From assembly GCA_937890735.1 (NCBI GenBank), contig CALACZ010000214.1:1-15390 (forward strand): 15,390 bases of DNA, in the 5' to 3' direction. Made by a program: the position numbers and the translations under genes. This document shows, piece by piece, positions 6,654-13,666 of the stretch (the first letter of the stretch is position 1; each line of letters opens with the position of its first letter). The notes beneath the pieces are model-generated. The model had not been told where the DNA came from. It did no database searches and saw nothing but the letters and a program-made list of their open reading frames with translations. Origin of the DNA: an uncultured Bacillota bacterium. GTDB lineage: Bacteria; Bacillota; Clostridia; Oscillospirales; Oscillospiraceae.

Positions 6654-8063
6654 TTAGAATCGGAAATACAAGAACGCGTTAAACGACGAGCCGGTCAGCG
6701 AGATGACGCTGAGCGCCAGCAGCGCGATGGAGATGACATACATCCCGATGGAAAACAGATATTGCCGGAAGCCGATATGTCCGTCAGTCGCGCACAGAAC
6801 GGACAGCGACGCGCCGAGAATGCGCGGCAGCGGCGTGCAGCAGACGGCGCACAGCACCGCCAGCGGCAGCGAGTTCAGCATCAAGATCCACGTCTGGTGA
6901 TTGGTAAAGCCCACGCCGGATGCGCCGAACAGCACGCGGAAGCTCTCCAGCAGCCGGGACGTATCCGTAAAGTAGAAAATGTTCCAGCCGATCAAGATCA
7001 GCAGCAGCGTGCCGGCGTGGCGCAGCACCATCGGGATGTGCTCGATGGGTTTTCGCAGCAGACGCTCGATGACAAGCAGCACCAGGAAGTACACGCCCCA
7101 GAGCACAAAATTCCAGCTTGCGCCGTGCCACAAGCCCGTCAGCGTCCACACGACGGCGAGATTCAGATAGACGTGCCGCCGGTTGCCGCCAAGCGGGATA
7201 TAGACATAGTCGCGGAAGAACGTGCTGAGCGAAATGTGCCAGCGCCGCCAGAAATCGGTGATGGACTTGGCGGTGTACGGCAGGCGGAAATTTTCGGGAT
7301 ATTTGAAGCCGAACATCCGCCCCATGCCGATCGCCATGTCGCTGTAGCCGGAAAAGTCGAAATAAATTTCAAACATAAACATCAGAACGCCGAACCACAT
7401 CCCAAGCGTGGTCTGCGCAGCGAGCGTACCGTCGAGCATCTTGGACGCGGCGCTGCCCGCGTAGTCGGCAAGCAGGACCTTTTTGCCGAGACCGACGCAG
7501 AAGCGGTACAGCCCATAGAAAACGCCCTGTGCGCTTACGGTGCGGTCACTTAACTCCGCCTCCACATCGCTGTAGCGCACGATGGGACCCGCGATGAGCT
7601 GTGGGAAGAGCGTCACATACAGCAAGAACCGCGCAAACGAGCGCTGCACCGCGACCGAGCCGCGCTTGACGTCCACGACATACGAGAGAATTTGGAACGT
7701 ATAGAACGAAATGCCGATCGGCAGTGCGATCTGCGGCACGGGAAGCGACAGTGCGCACAGCGCATTGAGGTTCTCCACCAAAAAGCCCGTGTATTTGAAC
7801 ACAATGAGGCAGCCGAGGTCGAACACGACCGCAAGCGTGCACCAAAGCCCCTTGCGACCGCGTTCCATCAGCAGTCCGAACGCCCAGTTGATGAGCGCCG
7901 TGGCGACCATTAAAAACACATAAACCGGCTCGCCCCAGGCGTAAAACACCAGACTTGCAATGAGCAGCAGGATGTTTTTGGCACGAATGCTCGGGAGAAT
8001 ATAATAGAAAAGCAGCACAAGCGGCAGGAATAAAAACAGAAATGTGAGGCTGGAAAAGACCAT
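6654..8063 (-). CDS. MBOAT-family membrane O-acyltransferase (AlgI/DltB-like)
   Basis: 469 residues from ATG 8061-8063, which follows GGAG by 8 bases; a GTG nine bases upstream is too close to that site to be the start. MVFSSLTFLFLFLP is the typical beginning of this family. About ten hydrophobic segments span the protein. Family motifs: 'LP.GISFYTFQ..SYV.DV' at 114-132, 'FPQLIAGPIVRY' at 153-164, 'YFDFSGYSDMAIG' at 234-246, 'FWRRWHISLSTFFRDYVYIPLGG' around 271-293, and the catalytic histidine H313 in 'LTGLWHGASWNFV'. AlgI-type enzymes pass acetyl groups across the membrane to a partner that modifies a cell-surface polysaccharide. Here the partner is the DHHW protein immediately downstream. 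A DltB role is unlikely because dltA, dltC and dltD are absent. Confidence 0.93.
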   Translation of the reverse strand: MVFSSLTFLFLFLPLVLLFYYILPSIRAKNILLLIASLVFYAWGEPVYVFLMVATALINWAFGLLMERGRKGLWCTLAVVFDLGCLIVFKYTGFLVENLNALCALSLPVPQIALPIGISFYTFQILSYVVDVKRGSVAVQRSFARFLLYVTLFPQLIAGPIVRYSDVEAELSDRTVSAQGVFYGLYRFCVGLGKKVLLADYAGSAASKMLDGTLAAQTTLGMWFGVLMFMFEIYFDFSGYSDMAIGMGRMFGFKYPENFRLPYTAKSITDFWRRWHISLSTFFRDYVYIPLGGNRRHVYLNLAVVWTLTGLWHGASWNFVLWGVYFLVLLVIERLLRKPIEHIPMVLRHAGTLLLILIGWNIFYFTDTSRLLESFRVLFGASGVGFTNHQTWILMLNSLPLAVLCAVCCTPLPRILGASLSVLCATDGHIGFRQYLFSIGMYVISIALLALSVISLTGSSFNAFLYFRF

Positions 8064-8091
8064 GGATAGCACTCCGTAACGTACATGATTT

Positions 8092-8112
8092 ACATAAGAA
8101 CATTTCTTATGT
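8092..8112. promoter_or_regulatory. 21-base perfect palindrome, candidate operator on the MBOAT promoter
   Basis: Arms ACATAAGAA (8092-8100) and TTCTTATGT (8104-8112) flank a CAT centre. The site overlaps the -10 box of the MBOAT promoter and covers its likely transcription start. The outer hexamers ACATAA/TTATGT recur at 8210-8215 and 8279-8284, the latter inside the DeoR gene's own promoter, which points to control by the divergent regulator. This is an inference; a 5' UTR hairpin is the alternative. Confidence 0.6.
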
Positions 8113-8137
8113 TAGCAGACGCGAACTGGATTTTCAA
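8109..8137 (-). promoter_or_regulatory. Promoter of the MBOAT-DHHW operon
   Basis: On the minus strand, TTGAAA (8132-8137), a 17-base spacer and TAACAT (8109-8114) with TG one base upstream of the -10 (extended -10). The leader to the ATG is about 40 bases and contains the palindrome. Confidence 0.6.
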
Positions 8138-8232
8138 GTGCTTCCTTCTCATTTTTTCTTAATTTTCCGGCGCGTTTCGCGCAGGTTAAAAATGGGTAAC
8201 ATTTCCTTTACATAATCTGCACTGTGGATTAC

Positions 8233-8260
8233 AGAATGCATCAAAATCCCACAGCATTCT
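8233..8260. repeat. Inverted repeat upstream of the DeoR gene
   Basis: AGAATGC (8233-8239) and GCATTCT (8254-8260) are separated by 14 bases. CTGTGG (8222-8227) and CCACAG (8249-8254) form a second overlapping pair. They lie 13-50 bases upstream of the regulator's -35 box. This could be a regulatory site or chance structure in AT-rich DNA. Confidence 0.3.
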
Positions 8261-8272
8261 ATTTCTGATTCC

Positions 8273-8301
8273 TTGCTTTTATGTGAGGTTCGTGCTACAA
8301 T
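8273..8301 (+). promoter_or_regulatory. Promoter of the DeoR-family regulator
   Basis: TTGCTT (8273-8278), a 17-base spacer and TACAAT (8296-8301), with TG one base upstream of the -10. A TTATGT hexamer (8279-8284), matching the palindrome arm on the MBOAT side, sits just after the -35 box and suggests autoregulation. Confidence 0.55.
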
Positions 8302-8326
8302 AATGCAAAGTGAGGAGTTGATGACC

Positions 8327-9100
8327 ATGCTGGCGATCGAGCGGAAAAACGAAATACTCAACAAGCTGCGCACGGAGCAGCGCGTGCTGGTGAGTGATCT
8401 TGCGGCGCACTACAATGTGACCGAAGAGACCATCCGGCGCGACCTTGACAAGCTGGAAAAGGACGGCTACGCCACCAAGACCTACGGCGGCGCGATCTGG
8501 GGCAACATCACAAAATCCGACCTGTCCTACACCATCCGCAACAAGACAAACGTCGAGGCGAAAAACGAGATCGCTGAGCTCGTGAGCACGCTCATCGAGG
8601 ACGGCGACCACCTGATGATGGACGATAGCTCCACCTCCCTCTTTACCGCGCGGCGGCTGAAGGAGAAAAAGGATCTGACGATCATCACCAACTCCGTGGG
8701 GCTGGTCGTGGAGCTGGCAGGCATGGAGACCTGGACGATCCTCTCCACCGGCGGGCAGCTCAAGCGCGAGTCGCTGGCGCTGGTGGGCGCGCGGTCGCTG
8801 GACGCGCTGCGCTGCTACCATGTAGACAAGGTCATTTTCTCCTGCAAGGGTCTTGACTGCGAAGCGGGCATCACCGACTCCAACGAGCTGAACGCGCAGA
8901 GCAAGCAGGTCATGCTGAGCGCTGCGAAAAAGCGCATTCTCATTCTGGACGGGACAAAATTCGACAAGGTCTCGTTTGTGGAGATCGCGCCGATTGACCA
9001 GATCGACGTCGTTGTCACCAACACGCGCCCGCCGCGCCCGTGGGTGCAGTATCTGGAGCAGCACGGCATCCAGCTTCTCTTCCCGCCTGAGCGCAAATAA
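8327..9100 (+). CDS. DeoR-family transcriptional regulator
   Basis: 257 residues from ATG 8327, preceded by GAGGAG at 9 bases; the ATG at 8321 is only 3 bases from that site. The start MLAIERKNEIL and the helix-turn-helix at about 18-46 (LVSDLAAHYNVTEETIRRDLDKLE) are classic for the family. Residues about 75-235 match the DeoR C-terminal sensor (isomerase-like fold): DDSST at 99-103, TNS at 121-123, STGG at 140-143, 'FSCKGLD' at 171-177, and 'LLDGTKF'-like LILDGTKF at 205-212. Members usually bind a sugar phosphate and repress a nearby sugar-use operon. No sugar operon is next to it here; the divergent MBOAT-DHHW operon with its palindrome is the most likely target. The effector is unknown. 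Confidence 0.92.
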   Translation: MLAIERKNEILNKLRTEQRVLVSDLAAHYNVTEETIRRDLDKLEKDGYATKTYGGAIWGNITKSDLSYTIRNKTNVEAKNEIAELVSTLIEDGDHLMMDDSSTSLFTARRLKEKKDLTIITNSVGLVVELAGMETWTILSTGGQLKRESLALVGARSLDALRCYHVDKVIFSCKGLDCEAGITDSNELNAQSKQVMLSAAKKRILILDGTKFDKVSFVEIAPIDQIDVVVTNTRPPRPWVQYLEQHGIQLLFPPERK

Positions 9101-9105
9101 TATAG

Positions 9106-9145
9106 AAGCAGCCCCCCGGAGTTTTCTCCGGGGGCTGCTTTTGTT
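9106..9145. terminator. Bidirectional terminator between the DeoR and symporter genes
   Basis: A 15-16-bp stem, AAGCAGCC..CGGAG (9106-9121), pairs with 9126-9140 with one bulged C and a TTTT loop. TTTTG follows on the plus strand. The flanking genes converge and the symporter's stop codon sits at its right edge. Confidence 0.9.
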
Positions 9146-10551
9146 TATTTCAATTTGGCTTTATCCGAAAAGAAGTAATCCTTTGTGAGCTTCGCGACCA
9201 CGCCGGACAGCGCGAAGAGCGCGAAGAAGTTCGGAATTGCCATGAGCCCGTTGAAGGTATCGGCAATATCCCACACCACGTCAAGCGAGGCGACCGCGCC
9301 GACCACGATCACGATAATGAACAGGACCTGATATGCTCTGGACACCTTCAAGCCGAACAGATACTGCACACAGCGGCTGCCGTACAGCGACCAGCCGAGC
9401 ACCGTGGTAAAGGCGAAGAGCATCAGCGCAACAGCGACGAACACAGCAGCGAACTTCTGCCCGAACATCGTGGCAAACGCGGCGGTGATGAGCTCCGAAC
9501 CGACCTTCTGCCCGAAGGTGATGTCAACGCCGCTGCAAATGATCGTCAGCGCCGTGAGGGTGCAGATGAGGATGGTATCCATGAATACCTCAAAAATACC
9601 GTAGATACCCTGCTGGACAGGACCCTGCGTTTCCGCAGCCGCGTGCGCGATCGCCGCCGAGCCGAGACCGGCTTCGTTGGAGAACGCGCTGCGCCGCAGT
9701 CCCCAGACGATCGTCTGCTTGAGTGCGATGCCGCTTGCCGCGCCGCCAAGCGCCGAAGGCGTAAAAGCGGTGGCAAAGATCTTGCCGAAGGCAGGACCGA
9801 TGTTGCCCGCGTGACCGAAGATAACAACAAATGCAAACAGGACGTACAGGATGCTCATAAACGGGATGAGCTTTTCCGCAACAGCGCCGATGCGCTTGAT
9901 GCCGCCGAACAGAATCAGACCGATCAGCGCCGCGAGGAGGATGCCGAAGATAAGGTTCAGCAGTCCGCGTTCCCCTGCCGCCGCCGGCACGAACGCGTCA
10001 ATGGCGTCATTGAGCGAGCCGACGATGGAATTGACCTGCGACATATTGCCGATGCCGAAGGAGGCAAGTCCCGCAAACACGCAGAACAGTACGCCGACCC
10101 ACTGCCACTTCTTGCTCAGACCGTTTTTGATATAATACATCGGTCCGCCGACCCAGTCGCCCTTTGCATCACGCTCGCGGAAGCGGATGGATAGCGTGAC
10201 CTCGGAGTATTTGATGATCATGCCGAGCAGCGCCGCGATCCACAGCCAGAACACCGCGCCGTAGCCGCCGAGCGCAATCGCCTGCGACGTGCCCACGATG
10301 TTGCCTGTGCCGACGGTCGCCGCCAGCGCCGTCGTGACCGCCTGAAGCGGCGTGACCGCGCCCTCGCCCGCCGTCTGTTTGGTGAACATCTTGCCGAGCG
10401 TGTTCTTCATCACATAGCCGAACTTGGTGAACTGGATGCCCCGGTTGCGAATGGTCAGGTACAGACCGCCGAGAATGGTGCATGGCAGAAAAATGTACAG
10501 CCACGCGACCGTGTTGAGACTGCCGGTAAAAAAGTCGATGATTTGCTGCAT
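9145..10551 (-). CDS. Sodium:alanine/glycine-type symporter (AGCS family)
   Basis: 468 residues from ATG 10549-10551, which follows AAAGGA at 8 bases; the ORF extends 10 codons further upstream but without a ribosome binding site. About 10-11 hydrophobic segments are visible. AGCS hallmarks: 'GEGAVTPLQAVTTALAATVGTGNIVG' at about 62-87, 'ALGGYGAVFWLW' at about 93-104, 'KGDWVGGPMYYI' at about 130-141, and 'FSNEAGLGSAAIAHAAAET' in the second half. These are inner-membrane importers of alanine, glycine or glutamine driven by sodium or protons. The exact substrate cannot be read from the sequence. It is the next gene after the lysine-type ABC operon on the same strand, but a terminator and its own candidate promoter separate them, so it is probably not under the riboswitch. 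Confidence 0.95.
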   Translation of the reverse strand: MQQIIDFFTGSLNTVAWLYIFLPCTILGGLYLTIRNRGIQFTKFGYVMKNTLGKMFTKQTAGEGAVTPLQAVTTALAATVGTGNIVGTSQAIALGGYGAVFWLWIAALLGMIIKYSEVTLSIRFRERDAKGDWVGGPMYYIKNGLSKKWQWVGVLFCVFAGLASFGIGNMSQVNSIVGSLNDAIDAFVPAAAGERGLLNLIFGILLAALIGLILFGGIKRIGAVAEKLIPFMSILYVLFAFVVIFGHAGNIGPAFGKIFATAFTPSALGGAASGIALKQTIVWGLRRSAFSNEAGLGSAAIAHAAAETQGPVQQGIYGIFEVFMDTILICTLTALTIICSGVDITFGQKVGSELITAAFATMFGQKFAAVFVAVALMLFAFTTVLGWSLYGSRCVQYLFGLKVSRAYQVLFIIVIVVGAVASLDVVWDIADTFNGLMAIPNFFALFALSGVVAKLTKDYFFSDKAKLK

Positions 10552-10596
10552 AGATTCATTCCTTTCTCCGTAAATTAACAACTCTCTACATATATC

Positions 10597-10625
10597 ATAT
10601 TACCATAGTCACTGACCGCGCACAA
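10597..10625 (-). promoter_or_regulatory. Candidate promoter of the AGCS symporter
   Basis: On the minus strand, TTGTGC (10620-10625), a 17-base spacer and TAATAT (10597-10602), with TG one base upstream. Both boxes are weak matches. Other TATATG-like boxes nearby make the exact site uncertain. Confidence 0.4.
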
Positions 10626-10653
10626 GAAATTAATTCCATTTAGATGCAGAAAA

Positions 10654-10682
10654 TGGGCGAACTGTTTTGTACAGTTCGCCCA
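10654..10682 (-). terminator. Intrinsic terminator of the ABC importer operon
   Basis: A perfect 12-bp stem (TGGGCGAACTGT at 10654-10665, complement at 10671-10682) with a 5-base loop is followed on the minus strand by TTTTC. It lies about 45 bases after the ATPase stop and before the symporter promoter. Confidence 0.88.
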
Positions 10683-10726
10683 AATCACATTGCGTTTCAG
10701 TTGTGTTAAGCAGCAGATATTGCCGT

Positions 10727-11464
10727 TCAGCGTTCAAAGTAGCGTGCCAGGAACTCGCGCGTGCGCGCCTGCTTGGGCGCGTGGAAGATCTCATCCGGCG
10801 ATGCGTCCTCGAGGATGTAGCCGCCGTCCATGAAGATCACACGGTCGGACACGTCGCGGGCAAAGCCCATCTCGTGCGTGACCACAAGCATCGTCAGACC
10901 TGTCTCGGCAAGCCGCTTCATAACGTCCAACACCTCGCCGACCATCTCCGGGTCGAGCGCGGATGTCGGCTCGTCAAAGAGCAGGATGTCCGGGTGCATC
11001 GACAGCGAGCGCGCAATGGCAACGCGCTGCTTCTGCCCGCCGGAGAGCTGCGCGGGGCGCGCATTTTCATATGCCGCCATGCCCACGCGCGTCAGATACT
11101 CCTCGGCGATCTTCTGCGCCTCGGCGCGCGGTCGCTTGAGGACGGTCGTCTGCGGGCTGACGCAGTTTTCCAGCGCCGTCATGTTGTTGAACAGATTGAA
11201 CTGCTGGAACACCATGCCCACACGGGCGCGGTACTGCGGGACATTCACACCCGGTGCGGTAATGTCACGCCCTTCAAACAGGATCTTACCGCCGGTGGGT
11301 GTTTCCAGGAGGTTGATGCAGCGCAGCATCGTGCTCTTGCCCGAGCCGGACGGACCGATCACGCTGATCACGTCGCCCTTACTCACAGAAAAGCTGATGT
11401 CCTGCAAAACGTCGTGTGTTCCAAAGCGCTTTTGCAGATGCTCCACACGCAGGATCTCGCTCAT
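10727..11464 (-). CDS. Amino-acid ABC importer ATPase (GlnQ/HisP family), probably for lysine
   Basis: 245 residues, complete. Walker A GPSGSGKST at 37-45, Q-loop at Q87/Q88 (VFQQFNLF), signature LSGGQ at 140-144, Walker B LLFDEP at 161-166, D-loop SALD, and switch histidine H197 (THEMGFA). This is the standard polar amino-acid ATPase layout, and it energises the permease encoded just upstream. Its ATG overlaps the permease TGA by four bases (ATGA), and AAGGAGGGG sits 8 bases before it inside the permease gene, so the two are translationally coupled. Lysine as substrate is inferred from the operon's riboswitch, not from this protein. Confidence 0.96.
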   Translation of the reverse strand: MSEILRVEHLQKRFGTHDVLQDISFSVSKGDVISVIGPSGSGKSTMLRCINLLETPTGGKILFEGRDITAPGVNVPQYRARVGMVFQQFNLFNNMTALENCVSPQTTVLKRPRAEAQKIAEEYLTRVGMAAYENARPAQLSGGQKQRVAIARSLSMHPDILLFDEPTSALDPEMVGEVLDVMKRLAETGLTMLVVTHEMGFARDVSDRVIFMDGGYILEDASPDEIFHAPKQARTREFLARYFER

Positions 11465-12237
11465 GCCTGTTCCCCTCCTTCGCGCTTGATGCGGATCTCG
11501 GCGCTGGAATCCGAGCCGGAACCGCAGATGGTATAGGTGTCGCTGCCCTCGAGCTTGCGCTCCAGCAGCCGCAGCAGCCGCGTGACCGTAAACGTCAGGA
11601 CGAAATACAGCACACAGATGACGGCGTAGGTCTGGAATGTCTGCAAGTTGATGCGCTTGATCACGCCCGCCATGTAGTAAAGCTCGGTCACGCCGATGAC
11701 ATTCAGCACGGATGTATCCTTGATGTTGATGACGAACTCGTTGCTGATGGACGGCAGGATGTTGCGCAGGACCTGCGGGATGATGACCTTGTTCATCGCC
11801 TGCCCGTGCGTCATGCCCACGGAGTATGCACACTCAAGCTGCCCCTTGTCCACGGAAATGATGCCGCCGCGGACGATCTCCGCCATATACGCGCCGGTGT
11901 TGATGGACACGATGAACAGACCTGCCGGGATGAGCGGCAGCGTCGTGCCGTCATTTGCAAAGGCGTAGCCCCAGTAGATGACCATCGCCTGCACCATCAT
12001 CGGCGTGCCGCGGAACACTTCAATGTAGACGGCAATGATGGCGTTGAGGATCTTGTGCAGCGCGCGGACAAAGCCGTTTTTGCTCATCGGCGCAGTTCGC
12101 ACGACGCCGGTCAGCAAACCGATCAGGAAGCCGGCGATCGTACCGACCAGCGCGATCAGCATCGTATAGCCGACGCCGGAGAGCAGGTAGCTGTGATACT
12201 GGCGGACGATCGCCAGAACTTCTCTGATAAATTCCAT
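11461..12237 (-). CDS. Amino-acid ABC importer permease (HisM/GlnP family), probably for lysine
   Basis: 258 residues. Membrane segments are visible near 20-45, 63-90, 101-120, 165-190 and 203-222. Family signatures: 'YIEVFRGTPMMVQ' at 71-83, 'GAYMAEIVRGGI' at 115-126, and the EAA loop for the ATPase at about 133-165 (GQLECAYSVGMTHGQAM..VIIPQVLRN). The protein forms the transmembrane channel of the importer. It has an unusual charged tail after 228 (GSDTYTICGSGSDSSAEIRIKREGGEQA in pieces), beyond the normal end of the domain. AGGGG lies 8-9 bases before the ATG. The gap to the binding-protein gene is 23 bases and the overlap with the ATPase gene is 4, so all three form one operon. Confidence 0.95.
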   Translation of the reverse strand: MEFIREVLAIVRQYHSYLLSGVGYTMLIALVGTIAGFLIGLLTGVVRTAPMSKNGFVRALHKILNAIIAVYIEVFRGTPMMVQAMVIYWGYAFANDGTTLPLIPAGLFIVSINTGAYMAEIVRGGIISVDKGQLECAYSVGMTHGQAMNKVIIPQVLRNILPSISNEFVINIKDTSVLNVIGVTELYYMAGVIKRINLQTFQTYAVICVLYFVLTFTVTRLLRLLERKLEGSDTYTICGSGSDSSAEIRIKREGGEQA

Positions 12238-12260
12238 GGTGTTTCCCCTGTTACTTCAAA

Positions 12261-13130
12261 TTACTTCTTGATGATAACCACGAGGTTGCTGTTGTAGTAG
12301 CAGTCGGTGAAATCGACCTGCTCCTCGCGCTCCGCCGTGGGGCTCATGCCGGCGATGATGGCGTCCACCGCGCCGGACTGGACTGCCGGGATCAGCGAAT
12401 CCCAGACGTAGGAGTAAACCTCAAGCTCCATGCCGAGCTCTGCCGCGATGTACTTTGCGACCTGCACGTCATAGCCGTTGGCATACATCCCGTCCTGACC
12501 CTGGATGGGCACTGCGCCGTTGGCGTCGGTCGTCTGCGTCCAGTTGAAGGGAGCGTAGGCGCATTCCATGGCGATCTTCAGCGTGCCGTTCGAGGTATCG
12601 GTGTTGTCGGATGCGAGGACGATCGCGTCGGGCGACTGCGTGTCGGGGTCAGCGCTCAGCGACACCATCTGTGCCATCAGCGCCTGACGGGTCTCGGTGG
12701 AGATGCCGTCAATGATCTCGTTGACCTTGGCGACCATATCCGAGCCGGTCTTGAAGGCAACAGCGATGCCGGTTTCTTCGTCGGTGGCGGCAAAGCCGGT
12801 GTCGTTATTCACAAACGGCAGATACGTCAGCGTATCGTCCTTGCCGCAGACCTCCAGCGCCGTCGGCTCTTCGGCGACATAGCCGTCGATCGCGCCGGAC
12901 TTGAGGGCGTTCAGAAGGTCGGTAAAATCTGCAAAGTCCTTCTTGGTGATGCCGTCCACCTGATCGAGTGCTTCGAGGTGGAACGTGCCGGTCTGTGCGC
13001 CGATGGTCGCGCCCTTGAGGTCAGCGATGGTCTTGGCGTTGTGCAGGTCGGTCTTTTGACGCCCGCCGCAGCCGACCAGCGCCGTGCAAAGCAGGATCGC
13101 TACCAGAACAATTGCAAATACTCTTCTCAT
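12261..13130 (-). CDS. Substrate-binding lipoprotein (SBP_bac_3), apparently circularly permuted; probably binds lysine
   Basis: 289 residues from ATG 13128-13130, which follows GGAGG by 8 bases; the upstream ATG at 13145 overlaps that site. Signal peptide with lipobox LVGC, lipidated at C21. Residues 28-160 match the half that is normally C-terminal: 'KTIADLKGATIGAQTGT', 'DFTDLLNALKSGAIDGYVAEEP', 'GIAVAFKTGSDMVAKVNEII'. After a linker (about 158-182), residues 183-289 match the normally N-terminal half: 'GTLKIAMECAYAPFNW', 'GYDVQVAKYIAAELGMELE', 'WDSLIPAVQSGAVDAIIAGMSPTAERE', 'VDFTDCYYNSNLVVIIKK', and then stop. Both parts needed for one binding site are present, in swapped order. The first gene of the importer operon, it sits behind a lysine riboswitch. 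An assembly error or a collapsed tandem duplication are alternatives to true permutation. Confidence 0.88.
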   Translation of the reverse strand: MRRVFAIVLVAILLCTALVGCGGRQKTDLHNAKTIADLKGATIGAQTGTFHLEALDQVDGITKKDFADFTDLLNALKSGAIDGYVAEEPTALEVCGKDDTLTYLPFVNNDTGFAATDEETGIAVAFKTGSDMVAKVNEIIDGISTETRQALMAQMVSLSADPDTQSPDAIVLASDNTDTSNGTLKIAMECAYAPFNWTQTTDANGAVPIQGQDGMYANGYDVQVAKYIAAELGMELEVYSYVWDSLIPAVQSGAVDAIIAGMSPTAEREEQVDFTDCYYNSNLVVIIKK

Positions 13131-13357
13131 TTTAATTTCCTCCATTCACAGTTTCGCGGAAGTTGCGTAGAATGGAACTGCGTCCATTCTCTTAATAGGC
13201 AAATGCACATTGAACTGGTGCGTCGAGCGCGCAGCGGATTTTTTGTCAGACAAGCAAAAACCACAGCGAATCCTTTGTGGATTCGCGCGGATTTTTGCGC
13301 AGTATGGCGAAAAACCCGCAAGTGATCGGCGTGCCGGGGCGATGTGCTTTTGCCGGT
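13131..13357 (-). other. Long leader between the riboswitch terminator and the binding-protein gene
   Basis: About 225 bases of the transcript lie after the riboswitch terminator and before the first gene. They contain a strong hairpin (inner arms GCGAATCC 13266-13273 and GGATTCGC 13279-13286, extended by GCAAAAACC 13254-13262 against GGATTTTTGC 13289-13298) that runs into a GGTTTTTGC tract on the minus strand. A smaller one pairs AGAATGG (13169-13175) with CCATTCT (13184-13190). The strong hairpin could be a second attenuator. No known element was recognised, and the open frames here lack ribosome binding sites. Confidence 0.4.
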
Positions 13358-13398
13358 AATTAAAATAAAACGGTCAAAGCAAAGTGCTTCGACCGTTT
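13358..13398 (-). terminator. Terminator of the lysine riboswitch (expression platform)
   Basis: On the minus strand, AAACGGTC (from 13398) pairs with GACCGTTT (to 13368), with an inner GAAGC/GCTTT helix containing one mismatch and a 5-base loop. A T-rich tract, TATTTTAATT, follows. It comes about 40 bases after the aptamer. The loop side contains AGCACT, complementary to AGTGCT in the 3' strand of aptamer helix P1, which suggests the antiterminator pairing used when lysine is absent. Confidence 0.85.
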
Positions 13399-13437
13399 GA
13401 AATGGACCATCTAGAATTGCCATCACAAAACAAAATC

Positions 13438-13609
13438 GAATATAGCACTCCGCAAAAGGTTTTGCGACAGTTACGGGGATATTCTCCCTGCACCCAACGA
13501 AGCGGCGCTCAAACACCGTTTCATTTCGGCGGAATTGCCTTTTCCCTGCCTTCGGCGACCTTTGAGAGTCTCCGGCGGGTACTGATCGTTTCCGCGCCTC
13601 TATATCTTT
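13438..13609 (-). promoter_or_regulatory. Lysine riboswitch aptamer (L box)
   Basis: Read on the minus strand, the leader shows the conserved lysine aptamer blocks in order: GATATAGAGGCGCG (P1 strand and core), ATCAGTA, GGAGA, AAAGG with CGCCGAAG, then GGGTGCAGGGAG, AATATCCCCGTAACTGTCGC, and GCGGAGTGCTATAT closing P1. ATATAG at 13600-13605 pairs with CTATAT at 13440-13445. In this class, lysine binding stabilises P1 and lets the downstream terminator form, switching off lysine synthesis or uptake genes. Its place in front of an amino-acid importer marks that importer as one for lysine. The promoter and the terminator are both where they should be. Confidence 0.93.
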
Positions 13610-13638
13610 TTGTTTGACTGCTTTATTTAATTGCCCCG

Positions 13639-13666
13639 ATTATAACACGGCTTTCGGAAAAATCAA
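13639..13666 (-). promoter_or_regulatory. Promoter of the lysine riboswitch-ABC importer operon
   Basis: On the minus strand, TTGATT (13661-13666), a 16-base spacer and a perfect TATAAT (13639-13644) with TG one base upstream. Transcription should start near 13632, about 25 bases before the aptamer. Confidence 0.8.

Noticed and set aside
8064..8072. GTG start at 8070-8072 for the MBOAT gene
   Set aside because: The GGAG site overlaps or abuts this codon. It is correctly spaced (8 bases) for the ATG at 8061-8063, which also gives the family's usual N-terminus.
9145..13130. Symporter and ABC importer as one lysine-controlled operon
   Set aside because: A perfect 12-bp terminator (10654-10682) and a candidate promoter (10597-10625) separate them.
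13127..13516. 129-codon minus-strand frame in the riboswitch leader
   Set aside because: It crosses the riboswitch aptamer and its terminator, and shows no family and no ribosome binding site.
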